Assembly (NCBI GenBank): GCA_019095985.1
Contig: CM032665.1
Location: forward strand, 29,644,660 to 29,708,659
DNA length: 64,000 nucleotides
Direction of reading: 5' to 3'
Origin: Streblospio benedicti
Lineage: Eukaryota; Annelida; Polychaeta; Spionida; Spionidae
A program made the translations under genes and the position numbers. Of this stretch, positions 48,114-59,775 are shown piece by piece. The stretch's first letter is position 1. Every line of letters starts with the position of its first letter. The notes beneath the pieces are model-generated. The model ran no database searches. It had not been told where the DNA came from and was given only the letters and a program-made list of their open reading frames with translations.

Positions 48114-49178
48114 GTAAGAGGATTGATGCATGGTTGCTGATTAGAGGGGACACCAGTGTCTTTCCAGAAGGCAGTAGAGGAGATAAAACGTCTTCTCAAA
48201 GACAGCTCAAATTTGAATGGCTGTGTCTCAACCTCCAAATCCAGCCCTCACTCAAGCTCTGCTAGGCATCCTCCACAACTATCATGTGGCAACAGAATGG
48301 TAAACCCCATCATGGTCCTATTTATGAAATCATGAAAAAAGCTTGTGCTAAATAAAGTATTCACTCAAGACACTTAAGTCTATAGAAAACAAAGCCAGTG
48401 CTGATTCTGTCAAGAAAATTTTTAACGAAAGACGATTTAAGTTTCTGGAGAGATGTTAAGAATACTGCTAGTAGCAAGAACTGTGCACAAGCCAACAGAC
48501 TATGCAAAGATACTTCTCTCAAATATATCAAAATATTGAGTTAAAAGTGGCGAGAAATGTAGTAATAATCAAATAAAAACAAAATGATACTGGTCATGCA
48601 AATATATTACATATGTAACTAATTATGTAAATATGTAACTAATTAACTATCTCAAACTAACTCATTAACTAACACACTGAGTAATAATTGCATAGTACAG
48701 CCCGGGCGCCCAGGTAAGTATCAGGTAAGTAAGTAGTTATTACTTATTTTTCAACTAAATTACGAAGTTGCTAAATTACTAACTGCTATAGAAACACAAC
48801 TTGCTGGTTACCAGCGTTACCCGCCCCGAGCCACCTGTCCCCCGAGTTACCTGTCCTCAGTAAACGGCTCCCACACCACCGGGGACCCGGCCCTACGCAG
48901 AGATGGAAAAACAACCTGCATACACGCTGCTTGAATTATCAAATAAACCAGGCACACTTTTAGAAGAAAAAAAACCGTGCAGAATGCTGCCCAAACGAGA
49001 TCAAAGACTATGAAACAGTGTGAAAACATGGACTTAACACTCACTGGTTGAACACGGAAAACTCCCGAACAAAAAACAACAACCACGGAACACTATCCAT
49101 AAAACTCAAGACACGAACTTCAAGAAGAAAATACACTTACTGTCAAAGAAAATAGCAGACTTGGTCGACGGCAAAACG
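48114..49178 (-). repeat. Right-arm outer segment
   Basis: Reverse complement of 27,400-28,900. No coding domain; AT-rich, with repeated TAACTAATTA words at 48,600-48,670. Confidence 0.65.
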
Positions 49179-49192
49179 AGTGGTCCGACAAA

Positions 49193-49868
49193 ATGAACAC
49201 CGTAGTCATGAAAACAGTGATATGTAGTCGCCGTTAGGAAAGGTGGTCTGGGGGCATGCACCCCCAGGAAAAAAATAGAATTTACAACACAAATGATGCA
49301 ATTTGAGAGCTATTTTTCTAAAACAAATTACTTTTCTATGACCACTCCCACATGGGCGATAATGGAGGCATCGTATGATTTTTTCGTGCCATTCGGCTTT
49401 TATTAGTGATAAATAATACTACCTGTGTATCAAATTAAAGTCCATTTATTGCCTTCAAATTCACCAATGTATTATGTTAGAAATTGTTGAGCCTAAACAC
49501 GAACATATTTGAACTTTAACAGTTAATAACTATGATTTAGTTTTGTTCTAGAAGTGAAACGTAACTAGCACGTGTCCAACATTCCGTGCATATAATCAAA
49601 ATAAACCCTCATGTGCCCTGTTACAAAGGAAGCATTGTCACGTGACCATAATAAAAGACAACAGACAAAGACATCATTAGGTCATTTAGGGTCATTTAAG
49701 GTCACTGACCACTTAGTCAAACTATATATAGGTCTCTGGAAGTTACGCAACTACCTACGCTAAATATATTGCAGAACGGTTAGTCCACAGATTAGTTAAA
49801 CTATAGAGTGGATATTACGTAATTACGTTATTACGTAATAAATTCTTGAAAAATAGTGGTCCGACAAA
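49193..49868. other. Right-arm-only insertion flanked by 14-bp direct repeats
   Basis: AGTGGTCCGACAAA occurs at 49,179-49,192 and 49,855-49,868. The 676 bp ending in the second copy has no match in the left arm. Palindromic TTACGTAA words cluster at 49,813-49,840, next to the right boundary. No coding domain. It may be an insertion with a long target duplication or a recombination scar. Confidence 0.5.
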
Positions 49869-49923
49869 TGTGAGTCTTTTGCTTTGAGTTTTAGTTGCTA
49901 AAAATAGGGGTGTTAGATATTTT

Positions 49924-51436
49924 GTCATCATCTCAAGGCCGGGGGGCATTTTCTGCTGAGCATATATATGTATACCTCCATACATACCCTTGTATGGGAT
50001 ACACATTTCCATTAACAACTTAGAATCTCACGCACTTAAGATCGATAAACTTTGCATATATGTTGTAGATACCAGTCTCCAAATTTCAAGTCATATAATT
50101 AGTAGATACTAAAGAAGATACCATGGCAGCTGATGGAGTGAAATGGGAGGGGAACACGTGGCACTTAGTGAGAAGTGTACACTAAGTGTGTGAGCATAGA
50201 CACTCTTCTTTGGACACTTGGCGTTAGCTCAAATTGCAATATCTTGCCGCGACCGTTGCAGTTCAGTAGCATAGAAAAAAAACTGCTATGTGTGCGTTTA
50301 AGTAGTAACAGCAGCAACGGCAGTATATAAATGCATTGTTCTTTTGTTTTAAAAGTTTCTATGGAAGGTAAAGTATATATATCTGATACCGTCGTAGGCT
50401 AATAAAACAAAAATATTCTCTTCTGTATGTTAAAAATTGCGTACATTTGCTGTGGTTATATTTTCCGGCACCGGGTCCATTTACGGGTTGTGGTTACGTT
50501 TTGCATTAACGCAAACGCAATATAACTGGTTATTATGTTTTGCGCTGGTTATGTTTTGCGGTCTTACAGGGGCTTACAGCTAGATTTTTACAGTAGCCAC
50601 TGGTGTGTTAGAATTATATACAAAGTATTCGTGAACATATTTGAAGTAAAAGAAGCTAATTTTGAAAGAAAAAATGTTTTTGTTATCTGAGTGCATTATG
50701 AATTTCACTCACCAGGACAGTCTGACAAAGAACGTATCCCATAAACTCTGCCGATGACACAACATTATAGACCGTCTTCGAAACCGGTCTTAAAGTACGT
50801 ACGTCTACATTCAATAGAGGCATGGCATTGTGGCGATATTGACATTGGAAATAAAAGTATAATTTGTTATAATGCAAATTATATAACTAGCAAGACCCGT
50901 GAAAATCATTTTGGGCAATATCACGGGCAGGGAGTACTTTGCAACATTATAGGTTCAGGGAGTACAAAAATAAATAATATTAGCCCAATTTAATGCATAT
51001 TTTTTGTGCAACTTCCACCTTTTCCTTGTTTAAACTTGTTTGCCTTCCGCTTTGCTACAATACAACAACAAGCCACATGTAGGAAAAAATGTTCCTTGAA
51101 AGTCAATGCGTACCCGTGAGGACGACAAATCAGTTACAGGAAATATATGCACATGCCTTATTTCTTAAGTAAAACCGCCAATACCCATCTACCCGCTACT
51201 ATATTTAAGAACAAAAATTGTATATCACTGGTCTGCAGCATCTGCACTGTCGTGGCATCTCAGCCATCGTCCTGACAGCACCCACCACCACTACCTCCAC
51301 CAGCCCCTCGAACTGATACGCATCAGTTTTGACACTGCCTAGTAGATCTACTAATAACCTGATTGCAGGATATAATCATTACAAATATGTCCCACCCGTT
51401 AACAGCACACTGTTCTACCAATACCACGCCCATTCT
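49924..51436. other. No gene recognised
   Basis: AT-rich unique-looking sequence between the palindrome and the next duplication. Only short frames. Confidence 0.5.
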
Positions 51437-51666
51437 GCATTGTCATTTCCGCATCTTTACAGTTGAGTTTGTTATGTTCCACTGCCGCATGCGGAAGATC
51501 GTCATAGGCTGTATTCCGTGGCATCGGGCATTGTCAAGGAAATTTTGTTGTTAGAAATCACGCAACCACCACTGTTACCGCCATAATGTTCTATCCAATT
51601 CGAGTGATGTAGAGTGCGTTGTGTTTTGTGTGTCCAGTTGCAAAGGAGTGCACACATATAAATACA

Positions 51667-52075
51667 TTCTTCTTGTTCTTGTTCTATTCTGATTTATACG
51701 TCGCAGGAACAGTTACCACTGTTATCGAGGCGACGGGGGAGAGCGCATGAATTAATGACCTGAGAGGTGAGGGAGAGTGAGATGCAAACTCCTCAACAGT
51801 ACCTGGTGGTGACGGTACTTTCCACCAAATGGTTCCACTCTAAGGGGAGTTTTTACGAAGAATGACCCCATGTGTTGTGGCGTTTTTGCTTTGGGGGGAC
51901 TAAGCATAACACTGGCTGTTCATACTGATAGACCTCTTGTTTGGTTCCAAGGGTGACGTGCCCTTCATATCTTCTGGGTTGTCGGATAGAACGGCGGCAT
52001 TCAACGTACAGGTGTTAGAACTTGTCTGGTGTGAGAGAGGGAAGCAGGTTTTTCCGATCTTATAGAGCATTACGA
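51667..52075 (-). mobile_element. LINE or SINE 3'-end insertion
   Basis: Absent from copy 2 at about 55,112. Read on the minus strand it ends GACGTATAAATCAG followed by (AACAAG)n, a typical non-LTR element tail. No protein domain is present, so it is a SINE or a strongly 5'-truncated LINE. The flanks TACATTCTT and TACGAGTCTT may be a decayed target duplication. Confidence 0.6.
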
Positions 52076-52284
52076 GTCTTACAGCGATACTTGTGTCCTA
52101 TTCCAGATGATACACGGATAAGATAATGAAATACATTGTATGCACTTGATAGAGATACATGTGGATGCTCATAGACGTCAAGTGAAGACCGTACATGTAC
52201 ATTTTGTACACATACATAATTTTTTCGTGTATTCTAAATGCTATGTGTATGTGTAGTGGGTTAACTAAGGTTTGTTCTTCACAG

Positions 52285-52885
52285 CATAGGCGTCAAAAAT
52301 CAATAGATACAAAACTTAGATCTAGGGACTTTGAAAGAGAATTAATTTAAAGAATGAAAAGGTACAAACAGATTTTACCACGCAATCTTCTATCAGCTCA
52401 TATTATTCTCTGAATCAAACTACTTAAAAGTTCATCAGTCATAAACACTGGCACTAATCAAAGACTTAGATAATCATCATTTTGTTTGAAAAATTTGGCA
52501 ATATTTACATTTGAGCTACAGTTTCCCTAAGATCCGGAAGTGAACAGGGTGTCTCACGTGAAATTTGTAATAATATGTATATCCTAATATTTAAATAAAT
52601 CAAATAATCTTCGGTACTGATGGAGACAAGATATAGGTGACAACCACGTAATAGGAAAGAATAAATTACCAAGCGCATAAAGATATATCACAAAAGTATA
52701 CCCTGGGGGTCCAAACGGACCCCCATCGTAATTACTAGGGTTAAGAAAAGGTCAAAGAGCAGAATGAGATGAAACAAAATTGTCAGGTAGAGACTTTGTT
52801 AATGTCTGTTTGATACCTTCTTTCAAATTTATTTTTCTATTCTATTGTATATACCAATCTCCTTGTACTGATGCGAGCGCCTATG
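52285..52885. mobile_element. Non-autonomous hAT element with empty paralogous site
   Basis: The 601-bp insertion starts CATAGGCGTC and ends GAGCGCCTATG (inverted ends). It is flanked by the identical octamer CTTCACAG at 52,277-52,284 and 52,886-52,893. In copy 2 the site is empty (CTTCACAG once, near 55,446). The 8-bp duplication and CA...TG ends indicate hAT. No transposase is encoded. Confidence 0.92.
52704..52725. repeat. Perfect hairpin inside the hAT element
   Basis: A 9-bp stem (TGGGGGTCC/GGACCCCCA) with a 4-base AAAC loop. No T-run follows. Confidence 0.7.
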
Positions 52886-54277
52886 CTTCACAGTGACATG
52901 ATTTTCTATTGGCAAAAGAGTAGCTTTTACTGCTGATAATTGAATGGGTGTATTCTCTTTTCTATTACTAATGTACGTTTGATTCTGGTGCCGCGTAATT
53001 ATTTGCTTGATATTTGTAATGGTAATGGAATGAAACAAAAAAGGACACAGTCAGAAACCAGGTTATTGGAATTCTTGATGATATATTACGAAATATGTAC
53101 AGATAACGACTTTCTGCGAATGTGTTCAGATAAAATGCTATCCACCTGAAATATGCTTACGTCTTCGTTGGTAGTCAGATAAATAAAAAGCTCATTGCCA
53201 AATTACATGGGCAAAAGTCATGTCATCTTCTTCAGCTTTCAAGGCTGATAAACATCTCAATTGGCACCAACTTTAACTCCCTATGCCAAATATGTAGGCA
53301 GTTCTTGCCGTTTCTGGTGTAAACAACTCTACTTAGACTTCTTCTTTTTGATAGAAATTATATAAAAACGTACTTGGAATTGATGTCATATTTTAGGTGA
53401 AGCTGTCTGCAGATTGTGTTATAAGAGAAGTTCCTATGAAAAAAACTCACGAATAAATCTCTCGTAATTTGTAAATCAAGTATAATGTTAAACAGCATTA
53501 TTTTGATCACTGATTACCTTTACCTTTTATGATGGTTATGGCAAACTGTGGAAGTGTGGAATAAAGGCCACAATGAGGGGATGTTGATGAGAGTGGTGGT
53601 ACTGGGACGGTGTGATCCGTAAATGTGTATGTGTGTGTTTGCATCCCACGTGTGTGTGTGGTGCGCGTGTGCGTGACCTTGTTCCTGATCCCTTTTTTCA
53701 GACTTTACTCCCCACACACACAATTCCAACACACATCCCAACTTCCTCTTTATGGGGGTGGGTGGGGGCTTTCCCCCACATTCCACTTCCTTTCTTCACA
53801 CTCATTTGACATGTCAGAGGCATTTTAATAGGGCACAAACTACATAGACAACCAATTCTGACTCCATCTGCCAGCCAAACATAACCCACATTATTCCTCA
53901 ACACCTGAGCTCTCTCCATTTGTTTTGGCAACGACCTTCAAGCTAACCTTGTATTCTTCCCCTAACATAATAGCGACTGGTGCTTATTGAAAGTTCAAAA
54001 GGAAATGCGACATCAGAGAAACGTGTTTGTAAGGCAGAGAACCGGTTTAGAGAACGGGGTTGGCTAAGTGGATACAAATCTAGCATATCGGGAGCGCCGA
54101 GACGAGCCCCCTCAGTTCCTCACCACACTGATTGATTCATTGTTCACTTTTGACATTGCACTTGCACATGGATAAATATTGCGATCACAATGAGACAGTT
54201 ATGGTGAACTATTAAGTATAATTTCCTCTAGGCACTCCCCAGTCATGACTAACATTGTGAGAACAGCAATCCTCTGC

Positions 54278-54391
54278 ATGAGGTGGGCGCTACTGTCAGC
54301 GTGGCTGCAACATGTAGCTTCCGTGTGCATTCTCTAACCACTCATCAGATGCCACGCAACATGACATGTACAGCTGTGGGACTCACATCAA
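54278..54391 (+). pseudogene. LRR gene start, broken copy
   Basis: Homologous to the first 115 bp of the LRR gene at 56,853. It begins MRWALLSAWLQHVASVCIL and then a stop, because bases of the intact copy (CTCGTCAGC...) are missing after the sixth codon. The homology, and the duplication, end after ACTCACATCAA. Confidence 0.85.
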
Positions 54392-54879
54392 GTCGATGCC
54401 TTACACAGAATATATACAAGTATCCGATGTAAGAGGTGTCGTTTGCCTCTCGCATATGCATAGGTTAGTCTATCAGTGTTACAGATTCCTTTTGAGATAT
54501 TTACTCACCCACACTAACCAGTCATAGCAAACTTCTCAGGATGCAATATGATAAGCAAATGATAAGGTTATTGTTTTTGTTGTTGTTTGTGTTTCTTTTT
54601 TTTTTTTCTTTTTTTTTTTTTGTGTGTGTGTGGGGGGGGTGCTGGACCGCAGTGTGCAGCAAACATAGGTTATGAACATTCATGAGCAATTATTTCATGA
54701 CTATAACATGAGATTTCCTGATTAGTCTTCCATATTTGGAGCCACTGATATATTTTCCACGTCTTCATCTTGAATTACTTCACAGATAGCCTCGGGCTTG
54801 GACAAGAAAAGTAGATTAACGTGGGCCGAAACTTTTGTGTTCGGTTCACCTGCACTATCTAGAAAGTATTCTATCTATA
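54392..54879. other. No gene; poly-T tract
   Basis: Junction between the two duplication copies. A T-rich run at 54,593-54,620 is followed by TG and G repeats, possibly a reversed retroelement tail, but no body is recognisable. Confidence 0.5.
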
Positions 54880-56970
54880 CCTGCATTGTCACTTCCATCT
54901 TTACAGTTGAGTTTGTTATGTTCCACTGCCGCATGCGGAAGATCGTCATAGGGCTGTATTCGTGGCATCGGGCATTGTCAAGGAAATTTTGTTTGTTAGA
55001 AATCACGCAACCACCACTGTTACCGTCATAATGTTCTCCCCACCCGAGTGATGTAGAGTGCGTTGTGTTTTGTGTGTCTAGTTGCAAAAGGGAGTGCACA
55101 CATATAAATACATTCTTACAAGGGATACTTGTGTCCTATTCCAGATGATACACGGATAAGATAATGAAATACATTGTATGCAGACTAGGAAATAGTTCAC
55201 AGTTATAAATCATTCGATGGGAAAGTTATTACCCTGACACACGAAAACAGGCAATTGTTTTGGACAAACGGGGCAATGTTGACACCTTTAACAGACATTA
55301 CTTTCACTTGATAGTAGAGTGCATACATGTGGATGTCATAGACGTCGAGTGAAGACCGTACATGTACATTTTGTACACATACATAATTTTTTCGTGTATT
55401 CTAGATGCTATGTGTATGTGTAGTGGGTTAACTAAGGTTTGGTACTTCACAGTGACATGATTTTCTTATTGGCAAAGAGTAGCTTTTACTGCTTGATAAT
55501 TGGAATGGGTGTATTCTCTTTTCTATTACTAATGTACGATTGATTCTGGTGCCGCGTAATTATTTGCTTGATATTTCTAATGGTAATGGAATGTGAAACA
55601 AAAAGGACACAGTCAGAAAACCAGGTTGATGGAATTCTTGATGATATATTACGAAATATGCACAGATAACGACTTTCTGCGAATGTGTTCAGATAAAGTG
55701 CTATCCACCTGAAATATGCTTACGTCTTCGTTGGTAGTCAGATAAATAGAAAAGCTCATTGCCAAATTACATGGACAAAAGTCATGTCATCTTCTTCAGC
55801 TTTCAAGGCTGATAAACATCTCAATTGGCACCAACTTTCACTCCCTATGCCAAATATGTAGGCAGTTCTTTGCCAAAGTTTTTTATGTAAAACAACTCGA
55901 CTGAGACTTCTTTTGATAGAAATTATATATAAAAACGTACTTGGAATTGATGTCATATTTTAGGTGANTAGCTTTCAAGTCTGCAGATTGTGTTATAAGA
56001 GAAGTTCCTATGAAAAAAACCTCACGAATAAATCTCTCGTAATTTGTAAATCATATAATGTTAAAATGTACATTATTTTGATCACTGATTAACTTTTACC
56101 TTTTAAGGATATGGTTATATAAACTGTGGAAGTGGGAATAAAGGCCACAGTGTGGGATGTTGGATATGAGAGTGGTGGTACTGGGACGGTGTGATCCGTA
56201 AAATGTGTATGTGTGTGTTTGCATCCCACGTGTGTGTGCGCGTGTGTGCGTGACCTTATTCCTTATCCCTTTTTCAGACTTTACTCCCCCCCCCCCCCAC
56301 ACACACCTAACACACATCCCAACTTCCTCTTTGGCGGGGGGTGGGTGGGGGGGCTTTGCCCCACATTCCACTTCCTTTCACACTCATTTGACATGTCAGA
56401 GGCATTTTAATAGGGCACAAACCTACATGACAACCACCCTGACTCCATCTGCCAGCCAAACATAACCCACATTATTCCCTCAACACCTGAGCTCTCTCCA
56501 TTTGTTTTGGCAACGACCTTTCAAGCTAACCTTGTATTCTTCCCTAACATAATAGCGACTGGTGCTTATTGAAAGTTCAAAAGGAAATGCGACATCAGAG
56601 AAACGTGTTTGTAAGGCAGAGAACTGGCTGAGAGTACGGGTTGGCTGCGGATACAGATCTAGCATATTGGGAGCGTCGAAAAGAGCCCCCTGTGTCCTCA
56701 CCACACTGATTGATTCATTGTTCACTGTGACATTGCACGTGCACTTGCACATGGATAAATATTGCGACCACAATGAGACAGTTATGGTGAACTATTAAGT
56801 ATAATTTCCTCCAGGCACTCCCAGTCATGAATAACATTGTGAGAAGAGAAGCATGAGGTGGGCGCTACTCGTCAGCTTGGCTGCAACATGTAGCTCTCAG
56901 TGTGCATTCTCTAACCACTCATCAGATGCCACGCAAATTGACATGTACAGCTGTGGACTCACATCAACTA
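54880..56970. repeat. Direct segmental duplication, copy 2
   Basis: Second copy of 51,437-54,391 without the two insertions. It includes the LRR gene start. A single N lies at 55,968. Confidence 0.9.
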
Positions 56971-57255
56971 ACACCATTGAGCTGGACAGATTCACAAACT
57001 TGGAAGAATTGAGTCTGGGCAGCAATAACCTGACGACCTTTCCTGATCTGTCACCCGTCGCCGGCACGCTGAGGGTGCTCAGACTGAGCAGGAACAAACT
57101 CACGTCAATTAACTCTACTCTGCTGAAAGGATTAAAAAACCTAGAAGAATTGTATGTGACCCTCAATTATCTCACAACCTTTCCTGACCTGTCACCCATC
57201 CCCAGCATGCTTAGGGTGCTGGATCTGACATCAGTGCTATGAGTAATGATTACCT
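56853..57255 (+). CDS. Secreted or membrane LRR protein, 5' part
   Basis: The ATG is followed by a signal peptide (MRWALLVSLAATCSSQC), an N-terminal Cys-containing stretch (MYSCGLTSTNTIEL) and leucine-rich repeats: FTNLEELSLGSNNLTTFPDL, LRVLRLSRNKLTSINSTLL and LKNLEELYVTLNYLTTFPDL. The repeats follow LxxLxLxxNxLxxF. The frame stops at 57,242 after VLDLTSVL. A neighbouring frame continues ISAMSNDYL into the assembly gap, so a one-base indel or sequencing error is likely and the gene probably runs on. Such proteins act in adhesion or ligand binding outside the cell. It could be one of a family of LRR paralogues, given the broken copy upstream. Confidence 0.75.
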
Positions 57256-57355
57256 NNNNNNNNNNNNNNNNNNNNNNNNNNNNNNNNNNNNNNNNNNNNN
57301 NNNNNNNNNNNNNNNNNNNNNNNNNNNNNNNNNNNNNNNNNNNNNNNNNNNNNNN
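57256..57355. other. Assembly gap of 100 N in the LRR gene
   Basis: Exactly 100 N. The rest of the LRR gene is not recognisable downstream, so it may lie in the gap or be missing. Confidence 1.
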
Positions 57356-57475
57356 GATTATCTGAATACAAGTAATACATGGTAATTTGATATTGGTAAA
57401 AATCACTGTCACTTCTTGATATTTTTCCAATTCATAATTGATAATAAATTCAACTTAATGATTTAACTAAAATAT

Positions 57476-57551
57476 TAATCGGTGATATAAACCTCTTGTC
57501 TCAGGTGACAAAACATGAGTAGCTTCTTGCCGTCCAGGCGTCCCAACACTG
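57476..57551 (-). CDS. Possible last exon, unknown protein
   Basis: Minus strand after a TTGTAG or GTGCCAG acceptor. One frame reads CQAVLGRLDGKKLLMFCHLR to a stop at 57,476. It is adjacent to the better-supported exons 57,831-57,968 and 58,264-58,400, but the phase of the preceding exon favours a different frame (SVGTPGRQEATHVLSPETRG), so the assignment is uncertain. Confidence 0.3.
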
Positions 57552-57830
57552 CCTGGCACCTACAACGTACAAGTACAATGTAACAACACATGCATGGAAG
57601 ACAACAATAAATTTGAATGTTACTTGATCTTGCGCACAAATCAACAAACACAAAATAAGTATATTTTCTCATTGTCACAGAAAAAATCTTTTAAGTCTGG
57701 TATTACATGTGTAAAGCGCATTGAAAATATTTGTGTAAAAAATAATTGGTAAGATATTTCCATAAAATGAATATTTGCTGCATTACCGGTGATTGAAGTT
57801 TAATGAAAATCTAGTCTTTAATTTCCTCAC

Positions 57831-57968
57831 CCTGTAAGGCCTGACTTTTCCACCCACTGTGACAAATGCTGCAGGTGCCACAGCAGGTGCTTTCTGTAGC
57901 CATGACAACAGCTGCACCATCTTGAGGAGGGACAGAGATATCTGTCTTCTTAGACACTTCATCTGCAC
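57831..57968 (-). CDS. Internal exon of an unknown protein
   Basis: 138 bp, acceptor ATTTCAG and donor G|GTGAGG. Reads ADEVSKKTDISVPPQDG, then a Cys-rich end TCCGTCSICHSGWKSQALQ. The start phase matches the end of the upstream exon exactly. The CCGTCSIC cluster might bind zinc. Family not recognised. Confidence 0.55.
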
Positions 57969-58263
57969 CTGAAATTATATCTTTTTATCATAAGAAATTA
58001 CATAGAATTTTGAAAAACAAAATTCAAATTTTATTAATATACTAGGAGGTCAGATTACAAGAATACCAAAAAACATCATATTGCGTTTGGCAGGTCTCAT
58101 CCCTATCAAAGGCAGTCCAACAATACCAGCTTGTGTTATTGCTTAGATCTAATATTTTGCTTTTGATGTCTTATATAACAAATCTGCTTATGATTCAGTT
58201 TTAACCTAATCAAATAATATAATCATATTTTAATATGTATGAATAACTAAAAGTAAAATTAAC

Positions 58264-58400
58264 CTCCATCCGGAACATCATGAGCTGGTGGTGGAGGTTC
58301 CCGCTTGAGAATGTCATACGCATGGCCAAACTCGTATTTGCCGTCAAAGTTGATGTACATTTTGGCCCCACACGAGCCAGCCGTCGGGCTTATAACGGCG
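58264..58400 (-). CDS. Internal exon of an unknown protein
   Basis: 137 bp, acceptor TTTTTCCAG and donor G|GTTAAT. Reads AVISPTAGSCGAKMYINFDG, KYEFGHAYDILKREPPPP and AHDVPDG. The FDGKYEFGHAYDI stretch looks like a small beta domain. With the next exon it gives 90 codons in one phase. No first exon or promoter is identified. Confidence 0.55.
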
Positions 58401-59060
58401 CTGGAAAAATTTGACAAAAGGTTTTTGTGTATTCAAGATCAGCATATTACTATGAAGATAATTTGAAGATGATTATTGTCCCGACATAAATTTTATTGAA
58501 CTACTTTTTGGCAGGTAACAATCTTTCCCCTTTAATATAGACACTTATTCTGTAAATTTAAAATGCTGCACTTGTCAAATGTACATTATGTAGCTGTATT
58601 CGTATACCACATGACCCTTAATATGTCTATACAAATGCACTGTAGCAAAAACCTATTTTCATACATGATAACTAGTTTGGGACCACATTTATTCCTCTAT
58701 CCCTTTTTATGAGCATCCACATTGTTTTCATTTAAATCTAATACACTCTTGAGCCGCCTTTGTTTGCATTTAAATGCCTCAATTTTATATAACTGAAACT
58801 ACGATTCTAATATTTCAGGTGTCTAGACAATGAGGTGCTGTTCTCACTACCCTCTACACACTGTATTCGTTCTTTCCACACACAATCCGTTGCTGTCCTT
58901 CACGTACAGCGGTAGATTTGTTCAGCAATGGGGCTGCTCTACTCACCATGACCTGACCCTATATGCACATCCGGACCCGTCCCCCAGGGTGCTATTGACT
59001 CATCAGCAGGTGATATTAAAGGTATATAACTTTCTAATCTTTATCTCATCCTGATATAGA
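58401..59060. other. No gene clearly supported
   Basis: A plus-strand frame at 58,830-59,054 contains SGRFVQQWG, recalling an NHL-repeat start, but one such word is not enough for a call. Confidence 0.45.
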
Positions 59061-59067
59061 CCATGGG

Positions 59068-59290
59068 TTGGTACATCATTAAACACTTGCCTCGCTCTAC
59101 ACGCCTTTTCCAATGAAAATGTTAGCACCAGTAAGGAATGTCTAGCTCTGTTTGTGATGGACTGATTGATGTATGACTTTTCCCACTCAGTCAGTGGCTT
59201 CTCTTGCCTATTACATGGACATCTCAGGGAGTTCTCCATCCATTTTGTAATCACATCATTGCCCGATTGATGTTGGTGGGGCTGCATCTG
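59068..59290 (-). CDS. Coding-like block, possible exon
   Basis: Open on the minus strand after AAATAACAG: QPHQHQSGNDVITKWMENSL, RCPCNRQEKPLTEWEKSYIN and RARHSLLVLTFSLEKACRAR. The composition is protein-like and the length fits an exon. The donor side is unclear and no family is recognised. Confidence 0.35.
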
Positions 59291-59529
59291 TTATTTGCTG
59301 TGTACTTAGACACGTTCGTCAGGTTGAAACATTGAAGCACTCAATTGTCGGCTGATGCAGCTCAAATCGTTTTTCATCCGATGTATTTGGCTCCCTTTCC
59401 ATCAGAGCTCAGGTCGGTACATTGTCAAACAGCAACACAGTAAGTGCATATCCTACCACAGTCCAATGGTGTAGTCATGCTGTCACCATTTGTAATCACA
59501 TCAGATTTCGCTGGCTGAGACAGCCGTGG

Positions 59530-59775
59530 CTAGGTCCACCAAGCAGGAGGCAGTGGGTGATGGGCAGGTCCACGGCCTTGATGAGAGCCTTGATGTCAGG
59601 TCCACCAGAGGAGGCAGTGGGTGACCAGGTGGGGCTCACGACCCGGACCATGGGCTCACACTCCCCAGGCTGATCTTATCCCAGCGCCTCAAAGCGCAGC
59701 AGGAATTCCTGGCACAGCGAAGTGGCTCTAGAGGTTGTCACTGACACAGCTCTAATACTCGCCATCTGCAGCGAC
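59530..59775 (-). pseudogene. GC-rich coding-like block with internal duplication
   Basis: The minus strand reads CQEFLLRFEALG then a stop, and VSPTWSPTASSGGPDIKALI. GGAGGCAGTGGGTGA is duplicated at 59,549-59,563 and 59,612-59,626, about 62 bp apart. No family recognised. Confidence 0.3.

Larger units (their letters stand above)
41160..49923 (-). repeat. Right arm of the 23-kb inverted repeat
   Basis: Mirror of the left arm from the spacer outwards: 41,160-41,382, 43,617-45,530, 45,955-47,110, 47,470-49,185 and 49,869-49,923. Right-only parts are the Mutator-type transposon 41,383-43,617, a short AT-rich segment 45,536-45,955, and 49,193-49,868. Mirrored exons read on the plus strand here. 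Confidence 0.8.
51437..54391. repeat. Direct segmental duplication, copy 1
   Basis: Matches 54,880-56,970 block by block (51,437-51,666; 52,080-52,284; 52,886-54,391). It differs by two insertions (51,667-52,075 and 52,285-52,885), by about 130 bp present only in copy 2 (55,190-55,320), and by many small changes. It ends in a broken LRR gene start. Confidence 0.9.

Noticed and set aside
58830-59054. NHL-repeat-like word SGRFVQQWG
   Set aside because: Only one short word without neighbouring blades or a TRIM context.
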